From: Fidelibacterota bacterium
GTDB taxonomy: Bacteria; Fidelibacterota; UBA8477; JABMPR01
Reading direction: 5' to 3'
Length of the DNA stretch: 64,000 nt
Assembly: GCA_018673925.1 (NCBI GenBank)
Contig: JABHBL010000004.1
Coordinates: forward strand, 1-64,000
Below the pieces are notes generated by a model. The model did not search any database, was not told the origin of the DNA, and saw only the letters and a list, made by a program, of their open reading frames with translations. Shown here piece after piece: positions 43,617-51,747 of this stretch. How positions within the stretch are numbered: position 1 is the first letter of the stretch; the number at the start of each line of letters is the position of its first letter. A program made the position numbers and the translations under genes.

Positions 43617-44246
43617 TTAACCGACCGTTAGAAAAGTTATATCAACGCGTCTGTTTTTTGCCTGATTTGCTCTAGTATCATTTGGAAATTTTGGTTGAGT
43701 ATCACCAAAACCTATCGCTCTAAATTTCCTTGCATCAACACCTTCAGAAATTAGATAGCGCACCACCGCAGAAGCTCGAGATGCAGAGAGCTCCCAATTG
43801 GATTTAAAAATTGCTGAGCGCATAGGTATGTTATCGGTATGTCCTTCTACTGCAATCGCATATGTCGCTTTTTTCATAGTAGGTACCATCTTTATCAAGA
43901 GAGCTTTTATTTCTCCCGAAACGTTAGCGGTACCAGAGGGGAAGGCAAAATCACCTGGAATTTTCATTGTGACACCACGGGCATTCTTGGTGACCTCAAT
44001 CATATCCTCTAGCTTTTCCTCTTTTAACAGTTTTTTTACTTCATTCTTAACCGTGGTTAAGCTTACTTGGGGTTTTGCGTTTTCATCCGCCATACCATTC
44101 AACATATTATTGATTTTAACAGGGTCCAGAGTGGACATTGAAAACAATAACACAAAAAAGGTCATGAGCAAAGTTGCCATGTCCGCGTAGGTGGTTAGCC
44201 AGTCGTTGGAATCAGTGTCGCGATTTTTATTTTGAGCATTGATCAT
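43617..44246 (-). CDS. motB: MotB-like stator protein
   Basis: A 209-residue stator subunit. One membrane helix (about residues 16-38) carries the ion-binding Asp22 in TYADMATLLMTFFVLLFSMS. A linker with a plug-like stretch follows, then a C-terminal OmpA/peptidoglycan-binding domain (about 100-205: AIAVEGHTDNIPMRSAIFKS, NWELSASRASAVVRYL, DTRANQAKNRRVDITFL). The ATG at 44246 is preferred over a TTG at 44255 because of the distance from GAGG. It would form a MotA5B2 stator with the upstream MotA and be anchored to the cell wall. Confidence 0.93.
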   Translation of the reverse strand: MINAQNKNRDTDSNDWLTTYADMATLLMTFFVLLFSMSTLDPVKINNMLNGMADENAKPQVSLTTVKNEVKKLLKEEKLEDMIEVTKNARGVTMKIPGDFAFPSGTANVSGEIKALLIKMVPTMKKATYAIAVEGHTDNIPMRSAIFKSNWELSASRASAVVRYLISEGVDARKFRAIGFGDTQPKFPNDTRANQAKNRRVDITFLTVG

Positions 44247-44251
44247 GATTG

Positions 44252-45049
44252 TCAATCCTCACGAACCCAATCGCGTGGTGATAAATATGAGTTGAGAAAT
44301 TCACGAACCAACATCGGGTGTTTCTTGATCTTGAGCATGATGATACCATCAATAATCATGTTCTGGGTAATATTTCGCTTCTCAATTTGTGAACGTAACT
44401 TGGCCGCAATGGGAATAAAGATCATATTTGCAAACAGAGCGCCATAAAAAGTGGTTATTAAGGCAACACCCATTGAGGAACCCAACTGTGCAGCCATTTG
44501 ATCAGCTTCTGTGTCAGAAGCTCCCATTCCAAGAAGCATGGCAACAAGACCCACCAGCGTTCCAACCATACCAAAAGCAGGTGAGAGGGATCCCATTGTC
44601 TTAAATACGTTGGCCTGGGCATCTTCTCGAAGTTGACGATTAACTACGCGAGTTTCCATGATATTTCGGATGTCTTCCTCCGAATGTCCATCAACAATCA
44701 ATTGAACACCATCTTTTAGGAAAAAATTACGAACACCATCTGTTGCTTTCTCGAGATCTGAGGTACCCTTCCGTGCAACTGCAGCCAACTCAACCAATTC
44801 TTTCAAAGTCTCTGAATCTTTATGTTTATCACCCTTGAACACTGCACCAAGATTGGTATACAGGGACAATACTTCTTTCACTGGAAAGGCTACGGCAGTA
44901 GCAGCAATGGTTCCACCAAGCACGATCATTAAAGATTTTAAGTCAACAAAAGACATTGCGCCATGAGGTAAATCCAGGCTTACTTCAATTATGGCATAAC
45001 CTATTAATCCAAGTCCAAGTAAAAATCCGATAATGGTTGCAAAATCCAT
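44252..45049 (-). CDS. motA: MotA-like stator protein
   Basis: A 265-residue membrane protein of the MotA family with four helices and a large cytoplasmic loop. Residues matching those needed for torque are present: R93 and E100 in the loop (VARKGTSDLE), P157 (GSLSPAFGMVGTLVGL) and P213 (MIFIPIAAKLRS). The C-terminal EKRNITQNMIIDGIIMLK is typical of flagellar MotA and unlike ExbB or TolQ. Close similarity to flagellar stators, without a flagellum nearby, is what makes this operon notable. A good ribosome binding site (AAAAGGA) precedes it. Confidence 0.95.
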   Translation of the reverse strand: MDFATIIGFLLGLGLIGYAIIEVSLDLPHGAMSFVDLKSLMIVLGGTIAATAVAFPVKEVLSLYTNLGAVFKGDKHKDSETLKELVELAAVARKGTSDLEKATDGVRNFFLKDGVQLIVDGHSEEDIRNIMETRVVNRQLREDAQANVFKTMGSLSPAFGMVGTLVGLVAMLLGMGASDTEADQMAAQLGSSMGVALITTFYGALFANMIFIPIAAKLRSQIEKRNITQNMIIDGIIMLKIKKHPMLVREFLNSYLSPRDWVRED

Positions 45050-45067
45050 ATGCTAATCCTTTTCCAG

Positions 45068-46435
45068 TTAATCCCTTGCGGAAACGGCTGAACGCAACCG
45101 ATTCTCGTTTAGAGCACGCAGGATATTACGTACTTCGTCGTATCCGGGGTCGATCTGAAGCGCAATATTCCAATTGATGGTTGCTCTATCGATCTGATTA
45201 AGCTTGTAATAGATGGACCCCCGTCTGGCATAAGCTAATGCCAGGTTTGGATTGTATTCCAAAGCTTCGTTGATCTCAATAAGCGCATCATCGTATTCCT
45301 CGTTATAGAAGAGTCGTAATGAGCGTGAGAGGTGTTTCAAAGCCTGGTTGATCTGAGCATCGGAAACGTGGCGCGCCAATTGGAGGGAGGCCACGGAATC
45401 TTCCAAAACCTGATTTCGTTGTTCAAGATGTTCCACCATACGATTGAGGTGCTCAATCTCAGCACTTGACATTCTGAGCGAATCTCTCAGAACCAGCAGT
45501 TGACGCTCCTGAGCCTTGTGCCAGCTGGAGTCAATCACCGTTCGCATGGGCAAGCCGTCTTCAGTGACAACACCTGAAACCTTAATACCGCCGCGTTGCT
45601 TGCTGGCTGCTGATTTGACGCGGGGAAGGAAATAATCCAGCCCGATTCCTATTCCAGGTGGGTTCTCGCGATCCTCGCCAAGATAGGGTAAATTTTGCAT
45701 GTTGGAGAAACCGACATTGATGTGGTATTCATGGGTTAATGGTACTTTAACTCCAGCATTGATACCCACGCCATCCCATTCAATGATGAAATCGAGACCT
45801 CCACGATCAGCCATGATATTGGTGTTCAATAATAGACCTAAAAAGAAACCAATACTGTTGGCCTTGGCAATCTTGATTGTGTCGCCAGGTGTGGTGGTTG
45901 TATCCAGATCAAATTTCCCAAAATTGGATCCATAACGTCCAGAACCAATACCCAGATAGGTTTTGAGATTATACTCAGAAAAACTGTTCTCGCGGCTTAG
46001 TAGCATATAGTAGGAAAGATTACGGACCTTTTCCTCAAGACCGGTAGAATCTGATTCCGTGCTGGTAACACTGATATCATTCACTCCAATTCCTACAGCG
46101 GTTTCACCATAGGTCAAGAGTCGGTTTTGAATATGTAATGCAATATCATTTTCATTGGCGTCAGAGCCGGATTGTATGGCAGAAAGACCCAACCTGAAAT
46201 CACGGGTAATATCTGTTTCCAGGAAGGCACCCTTGTTCCAATAGTCGGTTTCGAGAGCACCACGGGTAGATTGACCCGCTACACCAATACGCAATAAATA
46301 GGATTCATTATATAGACTGGAAGTTGGAATATGCATCATCGGGCCAGGTCTTGAATAATTCAAGGTCGTCTGACCGTAAACTGACATACTAGATGCAACG
46401 ATAACTAAAATCAGTATATGTTTTAATGTTTTCAT
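45068..46435 (-). CDS. Outer-membrane barrel plus coiled coil plus TPR protein of the motor operon
   Basis: A 455-residue exported protein (signal peptide to about residue 21, SVYG). Residues 22-285 alternate like membrane beta-strands, with many aromatic girdle residues and short turns (RNLSYYMLLSRENSFSEYNL, FIIEWDGVGINAGVKV, GIGIGLDYFLPRV), which suggests an outer-membrane barrel. Next comes a coiled coil (about 310-360: SAEIEHLNRMVEHLEQRNQV) and two or three TPRs (EYDDALIEINEALEYNPNLA, LAYARRGSIYYKLNQIDRAT). The TPR end would be in the periplasm and could receive motion or bind the FliF-like coiled coil (inference). It is the gene just before motA. Confidence 0.72.
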   Translation of the reverse strand: MKTLKHILILVIVASSMSVYGQTTLNYSRPGPMMHIPTSSLYNESYLLRIGVAGQSTRGALETDYWNKGAFLETDITRDFRLGLSAIQSGSDANENDIALHIQNRLLTYGETAVGIGVNDISVTSTESDSTGLEEKVRNLSYYMLLSRENSFSEYNLKTYLGIGSGRYGSNFGKFDLDTTTTPGDTIKIAKANSIGFFLGLLLNTNIMADRGGLDFIIEWDGVGINAGVKVPLTHEYHINVGFSNMQNLPYLGEDRENPPGIGIGLDYFLPRVKSAASKQRGGIKVSGVVTEDGLPMRTVIDSSWHKAQERQLLVLRDSLRMSSAEIEHLNRMVEHLEQRNQVLEDSVASLQLARHVSDAQINQALKHLSRSLRLFYNEEYDDALIEINEALEYNPNLALAYARRGSIYYKLNQIDRATINWNIALQIDPGYDEVRNILRALNENRLRSAVSARD

Positions 46436-46469
46436 ATGATGATCTCCAGGATCAGCCTCTCATCTCGTA

Positions 46470-47342
46470 TCATTCCTGCACAAATCGTCTGGCCAGAGTC
46501 AAATATTCACTGCCAGGGTGACGGGTAACCAGCTCTTGAAATGCAAGCTTGGCTTCCGGAAGACGATCCTTGTTTTTAAAGGCCAACCCAATCATAACCA
46601 GGGCGTCGTCCAGCTTGTCAGAATTCTCAAAGCGCTGCACCTGTTCAAGGGCGCTAATCGCATCATCATAGAGTCCTTTTTCAAAATAGCAGCGACCTAC
46701 CCAATACTGAGCATTCGCGCGCATGGTCACGTCAACACCGCCTTGAACGATGTTGTTAAAATCTTCAATGGCCTGGTAATAAAGCTCCTGATGGTACTTT
46801 GTAAGTCCACTTCTGTAGGCGGCCTGTTCTTCGCGTTCACTTAATTTTGGACCAGAGTATGTTTGTCTCACAGGTGATGTAGTTACGGCCACATGCTTCC
46901 AGGGAGTGTGTAATTCAGCAAACACACTATCTGAGGCCTGGCTTTCACCAGGTACAAAATTTGGGGTTTTCCGGGCATTTTCCTGTTGACCCACCAGGCT
47001 GGTAATGCGGGTGCTCAGCAGGGCGCGATCAGTTTCTCCAGCAGCTTTTATCTGGGCAATCTCAGACTGCAGGCTGTCAATCACATTGGTCTGATATCTC
47101 AAGCGAATTTCTGTTTCAGCCAATTTGTGCTGATAGCGATTCAATTCTTCTTCAAGTTCCATTTGCTCCCCTAATAATTCAGGGGAATCATTGATCTCTG
47201 CATCTACATCGGGACTTACCTGGGTGCTGTCATCTATTCTCAATCCAATATCATAGAAGAGGCTTCCCTGACCGGTTTGACCATAAACTGTCAATCCCAA
47301 AAGGAGTACTATTAGTGTGATATATGTGAGTTGTGACTTCAT
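46470..47342 (-). CDS. Periplasmic coiled-coil/TPR protein (CpoB/YbgF-like)
   Basis: A 290-residue exported protein with a signal peptide (to about residue 21, LTVYG). A coiled coil (about 50-115: QMELEEELNRYQHKLAETEI) is followed by a low-complexity linker and a C-terminal TPR domain: AYRSGLTKYHQELYYQAIED, ANAQYWVGRCYFEKGLYDDA and DDALVMIGLAFKNKDRLPEA. This is the layout of CpoB/YbgF of the Tol-Pal system. It has a sister gene directly upstream with the same layout and only 2 bases between them. Confidence 0.8.
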   Translation of the reverse strand: MKSQLTYITLIVLLLGLTVYGQTGQGSLFYDIGLRIDDSTQVSPDVDAEINDSPELLGEQMELEEELNRYQHKLAETEIRLRYQTNVIDSLQSEIAQIKAAGETDRALLSTRITSLVGQQENARKTPNFVPGESQASDSVFAELHTPWKHVAVTTSPVRQTYSGPKLSEREEQAAYRSGLTKYHQELYYQAIEDFNNIVQGGVDVTMRANAQYWVGRCYFEKGLYDDAISALEQVQRFENSDKLDDALVMIGLAFKNKDRLPEAKLAFQELVTRHPGSEYLTLARRFVQE

Positions 47343-47344
47343 AG

Positions 47345-48322
47345 CTACTTCAGGCGATTTCCTTTTAAGAAGTCTCTGGCCTGGTTTGCCAGCTCGCTAT
47401 CTGGATAATCCCTGAGAAAACGTTCCATGTTTTCACGGGCTTTCATATAGCGACCAAGCTGTTGAAAGCTGATGGCGATTTTGAAAAGTGCATGATCACT
47501 TTTATTGTTTTCTTCAAAATTGAAAACCTTCTCAAACTCAGTAATGGCAGATTCAAAATCTTCTAGGGAATAATAACATTCACCAATCCAGTATTGTGCA
47601 TTGTCAGCGTAGGCGCCGGTAGGTTCACGCTGGATAAGAATCCGGAAGTCCTGAATAGCTTCAAGAAAGTCATTATTGAAATAGTTATTTAGGGCATCAT
47701 TGTATGCCATGCGATAGTCCGCATTAAAATTATAACCGCGAGTTCTGGAGGGAGTGACAACGCTAGCAACTGGTTTTTCAAGTATTGGAGGAGCTTCTAC
47801 CACTTGAAGTGTCGTCTTCACTTTTACAGGTTCAGGCTTGGCTTCAACAGGCGCTGGCTTTGTCGCTACTGATTCCATAACCACTCCAGCATGTGTTTCC
47901 AGGGCAAGTTGCTCAATCTGTATTTCTAGAGAGTCATTGAGGAGTAATAAATTTTTCATGCCCTCCTTCAGTGAATCTATTTCCCGGATCAGGACATAAA
48001 TATTACCTCGCAAGTTGATAATATCTGGATCACGGGGAGTGGCAACCACTTCAATAACAGGTTGTTCAGCTTTTTCGTCTAATTTGGTTTGATAGACTGC
48101 AATTTGTGTATCCATGGCAGCGATGCTGGCTCTGAGAAGCTCGACTTCTTCACGGGATTCGCGGAGTTTGACCACCTCAGCAGATAGTGCCTTCATCTGG
48201 GATTGCATTTTCATCTGCTCAATACTTGGAGCAGGTGTGGCTGGCTCTTTTGGCGTACAGGCCATGAGTCCCAACAGGGTTGCCAGAGAAAGGGATAATA
48301 TGAGTGAGCGTCTAGATATCAT
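47345..48322 (-). CDS. Coiled-coil/TPR lipoprotein (CpoB/YbgF-like)
   Basis: A 325-residue lipoprotein (lipobox LLGLMAC, Cys22). A coiled coil (about 33-150, in two parts: KMQSQMKALSAEVVKLRESR and IYVLIREIDSLKEGMKNLLL), a Pro- and Val-rich linker and a C-terminal TPR domain follow (YRMAYNDALNNYFNNDFLEA, ADNAQYWIGECYYSLEDFES, DHALFKIAISFQQLGRYMKA). It is probably a paralogue of the next gene downstream, with a lipid anchor instead of a plain signal peptide. Its start overlaps the end of the FxLYD-like lipoprotein gene by 11 bases. Confidence 0.82.
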   Translation of the reverse strand: MISRRSLILSLSLATLLGLMACTPKEPATPAPSIEQMKMQSQMKALSAEVVKLRESREEVELLRASIAAMDTQIAVYQTKLDEKAEQPVIEVVATPRDPDIINLRGNIYVLIREIDSLKEGMKNLLLLNDSLEIQIEQLALETHAGVVMESVATKPAPVEAKPEPVKVKTTLQVVEAPPILEKPVASVVTPSRTRGYNFNADYRMAYNDALNNYFNNDFLEAIQDFRILIQREPTGAYADNAQYWIGECYYSLEDFESAITEFEKVFNFEENNKSDHALFKIAISFQQLGRYMKARENMERFLRDYPDSELANQARDFLKGNRLK

Positions 48323-49307
48323 GCTCTTCCCAGTCGAGTGAATAACTATAACCTATAAATGAGCCAAATGAATTGGGTACGTAAAGTTCAAATTCGCCAC
48401 TGGCACCCGGGAAAAGAGAAGTGTCAGTATTAACACCGCTGGAGAAAACGTGGTGGGAGCCTTTGACAAAAGCCGTTAGCTCTCGTGTATCACCACTCCA
48501 GTTAATTCTGAAAAGAAAATTTACTTTGACAAAGTCTGCGCGACGACCGCCAATATTTTTAACCACGCCAGACAGGATGGTATTTCCTGTGCGATCCTTG
48601 CGTTCTTTGATGCTGCCGGATAAAACGACGTTACCAGTGTATTTGCTATCGCGTGTATCACCTTTAACATCCTGGGTTCCAGCCATGTTGGCACGATCAC
48701 CATTAATGTTCATGGGAGCACCACCGCGTGCAGCGTCTCCAGCCGCAACAGCAGGAGCATCATCAGATGTAGGAATATTATCTACAATACGTAGGACTTG
48801 ATCACGAGAAACGGATAGTACACCGATAAGGGTTTTAACCTGGATGTTATCTTTGTCCTGATCAATGACATCACCAAACAGCTTGGTGCCATTCTCTAAA
48901 TGTACTTCTTTACTATATATGCTTAATGGGTTTGTCCAGACTTCACTCTGAGTTTGAAGCTCAGTCAATTTCTTTTTTACATATTTTAATTCGGCAGCCA
49001 GACGTTTGACTTCATAGTTGATTTCGCTAGTAACAAAATCAGCAGACTCGCCAGAATCCGGTTTTTTATTTCTTAGTTGATCAAGATTATAGATCAGATT
49101 ATCAGCTTTCTCGCCACTCTGCCAGGCAGATTCATCTGTGCCCTGAGCATCTACACCTGCAGATTCAGCACGATTCGTTGAATCACCTCGTGCTGACGAT
49201 TTGTCCCAGGATTCTTCTTCCGGTTTAGATTTTCCACCGAACATTGAGCACTGTACAAATGTCAGGGTTAGAGCCAATAACAGTACTTGTAAGCTGTATC
49301 GCTTCAT
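48312..49307 (-). CDS. FxLYD-like lipoprotein, first gene of the motor operon
   Basis: A 331-residue lipoprotein (lipobox LTFVQC, Cys20). After a disordered Ser/Asp-rich stretch comes a coiled coil (about 85-115: SEINYEVKRLAAELKYVKKK). Then there is a small barrel-like part (HLENGTKLFGDVIDQDKDNI, VKTLIGVLSVSRDQVLRI) resembling Sm- or SH3-like folds, and a C-terminal FxLYD-type beta-sandwich (TILSGVVKNIGGRRADFVKV, NFLFRINWSGDTRELTAF). ATG 49307 is favoured by GAGG upstream and the signal peptide. It is first after the promoter, so it is likely needed for the machine, as an outer-membrane or wall-facing part (inference). Confidence 0.75.
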   Translation of the reverse strand: MKRYSLQVLLLALTLTFVQCSMFGGKSKPEEESWDKSSARGDSTNRAESAGVDAQGTDESAWQSGEKADNLIYNLDQLRNKKPDSGESADFVTSEINYEVKRLAAELKYVKKKLTELQTQSEVWTNPLSIYSKEVHLENGTKLFGDVIDQDKDNIQVKTLIGVLSVSRDQVLRIVDNIPTSDDAPAVAAGDAARGGAPMNINGDRANMAGTQDVKGDTRDSKYTGNVVLSGSIKERKDRTGNTILSGVVKNIGGRRADFVKVNFLFRINWSGDTRELTAFVKGSHHVFSSGVNTDTSLFPGASGEFELYVPNSFGSFIGYSYSLDWEEHDI

Positions 49308-49382
49308 ACGCAGCCTCTTCCGACTTAACATCGCTTCCAATTTTATGCGGAGTGTAACCTGTCCTGCACCGCATTCGTAAAG

Positions 49383-49411
49383 AATTTAGGGAGCTTCTAA
49401 AATCTTGTCAA
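49383..49411 (-). promoter_or_regulatory. Predicted sigma-70 promoter of the motor operon
   Basis: On the minus strand, TTGACA (49411-49406), a 17-base spacer and TAAATT (49388-49383). The -35 box is perfect and the spacing ideal. A leader of about 70 bases precedes the first ATG at 49307. No other good promoter is seen between the eight genes, whose gaps are 34 bases or less. Confidence 0.65.
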
Positions 49412-49554
49412 GAAAATACAACTGTTTTTTAGGCACTTATAGCGACTACTTAAGAAAATGCTTTAAGTGATACTACATATTGTGGTTTTAAATGAGGGGG
49501 TTTCCGTATCTTGTGGAAAAAAAAGGGCAAAAAGTGGGGTTTTGGACAAAAAAA

Positions 49555-50025
49555 TCAATGGTTTAGATGATTTTTGTCATTTTTTAGTAAAATTTTTGCC
49601 AGGGCGAGGGCAGGCGACGAAGCCATCAATTTTGGGATTGAATCAAGTGCTTTGCGATATGGAGTCCAGGATGCTGTTTGGAGGGCTTCCTCCAGAACAA
49701 GCCACTGGAAGGCATCATGCTCGTGGCTGAGTTCAGGATCTTTCAGCTCAACCTCTGCTAAAAATGCCGGGACATGTATGACCTCATCTGTACGATGGAG
49801 GTAATAAGTTGAGACATGATCGAGAGCATAGAACTGGCTGGGGAAAAAGCCGGTCTCCTCTTCAAGTTCACGTAAGCCAGCTTCCCAGGCTTTCTCGCCA
49901 GGCTTTATTTTTCCGGCGACAGGTTGCCAGATTCCTGGATAACTATTATCGGGAGCACGCCTCAACAACAGGTAGCGCAGGCCGTCATTTGTTTGAGAGA
50001 AGGGAAAGACATCAATGTATTTCAT
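49555..50025 (-). CDS. Nudix hydrolase
   Basis: A 156-residue Nudix enzyme. The Nudix box is complete at residues 38-60 (GKIKPGEKAWEAGLRELEEE, then TGF), with the metal-binding Glu pair. The start MKYIDVFPFSQTNDGLRYLL and the later HDAFQWLVLEEAL resemble dihydroneopterin-triphosphate or dNTP pyrophosphatases, but the substrate is open. The ATG at 50025 is preferred; the frame continues upstream over the methyltransferase gene. It begins 14 bases after the methyltransferase stop. Confidence 0.9.
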   Translation of the reverse strand: MKYIDVFPFSQTNDGLRYLLLRRAPDNSYPGIWQPVAGKIKPGEKAWEAGLRELEEETGFFPSQFYALDHVSTYYLHRTDEVIHVPAFLAEVELKDPELSHEHDAFQWLVLEEALQTASWTPYRKALDSIPKLMASSPALALAKILLKNDKNHLNH

Positions 50026-50038
50026 ATAAGAATATACT

Positions 50039-50692
50039 TTACGCCTGAGAAACTTTTTGAAAAATAACCACCGAATCTCCAATGACTTCAAGCTTGGCAT
50101 CCCACCGATTGGCTAACCAAATCATCGTTTGTGGTGCAAAAAATACAACATGGGTCTCATCCTTGATGTAGTGCCAGGTGCTAAAATTCAGATCCGGCAA
50201 ATTCAGGCTGGTCATTACCCCAAGATAACCCTGTGGTTGCAGACAGGTCCAGAGACGGTCAAGCTCTACCAGAGGTTTATGCAAATGCTCAACAACCTCT
50301 GTCGCGGTGATAAAGTCATATTTGCTATCGAAAACCTCAGATCCAGGAGCGTAGAAACTATCGAAGATGGACATGGTATGTCCCTGTTCTTCAAACATGA
50401 GCTTTAGCAAAGGTCCTGGTCCCGATCCAAAATCCAGACCATTGGAATTTGCAGCGATTCGGTCAATCATGGGGGCACTCATTTTTTGGAGAAAGCTACG
50501 GTAACGTGGATCTTCAAGATTATTCTGATGAAACTCATAGCGTTTAAACTCTTCATCCCTACTTAGATGGGATTCGGGATGAGCAAAAACCAACTCGCAA
50601 ACTGGACAGTGGAGATATTCACGGTACTGATCTGAAAAGTGGTGAGAGCTCTTAGGATTTGAGCAAAGTGGGCAGTGTGGTGTCTTCATCAT
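50039..50692 (-). CDS. Class I SAM methyltransferase with zinc ribbon
   Basis: A 217-residue methyltransferase. The N-terminus has a four-Cys zinc ribbon (C7, C10, C29, C32: HCPLC and HCPVC). The SAM-binding motif is NGLDFGSGPGPLL (84-96), with later motifs YDFITATEVVEHLHKPLVEL and LQPQGYLGVMTSL. This combination is common in small-molecule or glycan methyltransferases; the substrate is unknown. It comes after ssb and its terminator, so it starts a new transcript with the Nudix gene. Confidence 0.85.
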   Translation of the reverse strand: MMKTPHCPLCSNPKSSHHFSDQYREYLHCPVCELVFAHPESHLSRDEEFKRYEFHQNNLEDPRYRSFLQKMSAPMIDRIAANSNGLDFGSGPGPLLKLMFEEQGHTMSIFDSFYAPGSEVFDSKYDFITATEVVEHLHKPLVELDRLWTCLQPQGYLGVMTSLNLPDLNFSTWHYIKDETHVVFFAPQTMIWLANRWDAKLEVIGDSVVIFQKVSQA

Positions 50693-50700
50693 AATCTGTT

Positions 50701-50731
50701 AAAAAACAAGCGGGGATTAGAATCCCCGCTT
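50701..50731 (-). terminator. Rho-independent terminator of the ssb transcript
   Basis: AAGCGGGGATT (50708-50718) pairs with AATCCCCGCTT (50721-50731). On the minus strand the stem is followed at once by a T-run (complement of A at 50701-50706). It is 30 bases after the ssb stop. Confidence 0.9.
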
Positions 50732-50760
50732 ATGAAATTACCTGCTGTATGTTTGGTTGC

Positions 50761-51219
50761 CTAGAAGGGCAAAGGCTCATCGTCTTCACCACCAAAGGGA
50801 CTACCACTTGGAGCCTGGCCACCACCTGAGGGAGCGCCACCACTTTGCTGGCTCTGGTTCTGCTGACCACCACCCGATCTGGATTTTCCACCAACGGGAG
50901 TGACCACATCAGCGACAACTTCTGTTGTGTACTTTTTCACGCCGTCCTTGTCTTCCCATGAGCGTGTCTGGAGACGACCCTCGATATAGATGGTGGAACC
51001 TTTTCCAAGATACTTGGAGACAAATTCGGCTGTTTTACCAAAAACAACTACTCTATGCCATTCGGTTGTATCGTTATAATTACCCGATTGATCCTTGCGA
51101 GACTCAGTGGTTGCAATACTTACATTAGCCACTGCAACTCCACTAGGAGTATATTTCAATTCAACATCCTGGCCCATATTGCCAACAAGTATCGCTTTAT
51201 TAACACTATTCTTTTGCAT
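50761..51219 (-). CDS. ssb: Single-stranded DNA-binding protein
   Basis: A 152-residue SSB. The OB fold (residues 1-108) shows NKAILVGNMGQDVELKYTPS, VANVSIATTESRKDQSGNYN, DTTEWHRVVVFGKTAEF and GSTIYIEGRLQTRSWEDKDG. A Gly/Gln/Ser-rich linker follows, and the acidic tip ends DDEPLPF, which recruits repair and replication proteins. The ATG at 51219 has GGAGG five bases ahead; the open frame goes 11 codons further without support. It ends with a strong terminator. Confidence 0.97.
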   Translation of the reverse strand: MQKNSVNKAILVGNMGQDVELKYTPSGVAVANVSIATTESRKDQSGNYNDTTEWHRVVVFGKTAEFVSKYLGKGSTIYIEGRLQTRSWEDKDGVKKYTTEVVADVVTPVGGKSRSGGGQQNQSQQSGGAPSGGGQAPSGSPFGGEDDEPLPF

Positions 51220-51270
51220 GCTTCCTCCACTTGACCCCGCAGGGTCGTTCAAATATGACGATTAATCTAA

Positions 51271-51747
51271 TTAAATATTAATGGAACTGATCCACTTTTC
51301 TAAATCAGCGATAATCCACCCTTCAACAGTATAGCCCCTATGTTTCAAGGCTATCGCTTCCCAGACACCACCCGTAACATGAGCCCAAGACTCTTTAAAA
51401 TTTTTAAGGTCATCATCATCACCTAACACAGCAATAATTCCATCCTTCCCCTCATACACCGAGGACATGTCAGGAAATCGGGGACCCTTTTTCAGATCTA
51501 CAGGACCTATCAAGGGATTCTGTTTTGACAGATTTATATGATCCCTGACAGGTTGGTTTAAAATAATGTGATGAACCCCCTTAAAAAGAAGCAGGACCTG
51601 CCGATCATCCTGGCTATCCAGGGCGGCAACCTGTTGCTTGCAAACAGCGATGTCGTTTGAATAAGAGACAATTGTTCCGCCGGGAAGAGCGTACTCCAAT
51701 TTATTATGGAATTCAGGGGCGCAGAATATGATACTGTTTTGATTCAT
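51271..51747 (-). CDS. Protein of unknown function between ssb and divIVA
   Basis: A 158-residue soluble protein that I do not recognise. It begins MNQNSIIFCAPEFHNKLEYA and has the acidic patch LGDDDDLKNFKESWAHVTGG and the C-terminal EAIALKHRGYTVEGWIIADL. It has no signal peptide and no membrane helix. The ATG overlaps the stop of the DivIVA-like gene by four bases, so it is coupled to it, and coding over the full length is likely. Its place among cell-division and replication genes suggests a housekeeping role in the same process, which is only inference. Confidence 0.7.
   Translation of the reverse strand: MNQNSIIFCAPEFHNKLEYALPGGTIVSYSNDIAVCKQQVAALDSQDDRQVLLLFKGVHHIILNQPVRDHINLSKQNPLIGPVDLKKGPRFPDMSSVYEGKDGIIAVLGDDDDLKNFKESWAHVTGGVWEAIALKHRGYTVEGWIIADLEKWISSINI

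Noticed and set aside
40769..45049. Calling the motA-motB-fliF-like-fliG-like genes an ordinary flagellar cluster
   Set aside because: No export, rod, hook, filament, FliM or FliN gene is in the window, the FliF-like protein lacks RBM1 and RBM2, and the operon partners are envelope proteins not known from flagella.
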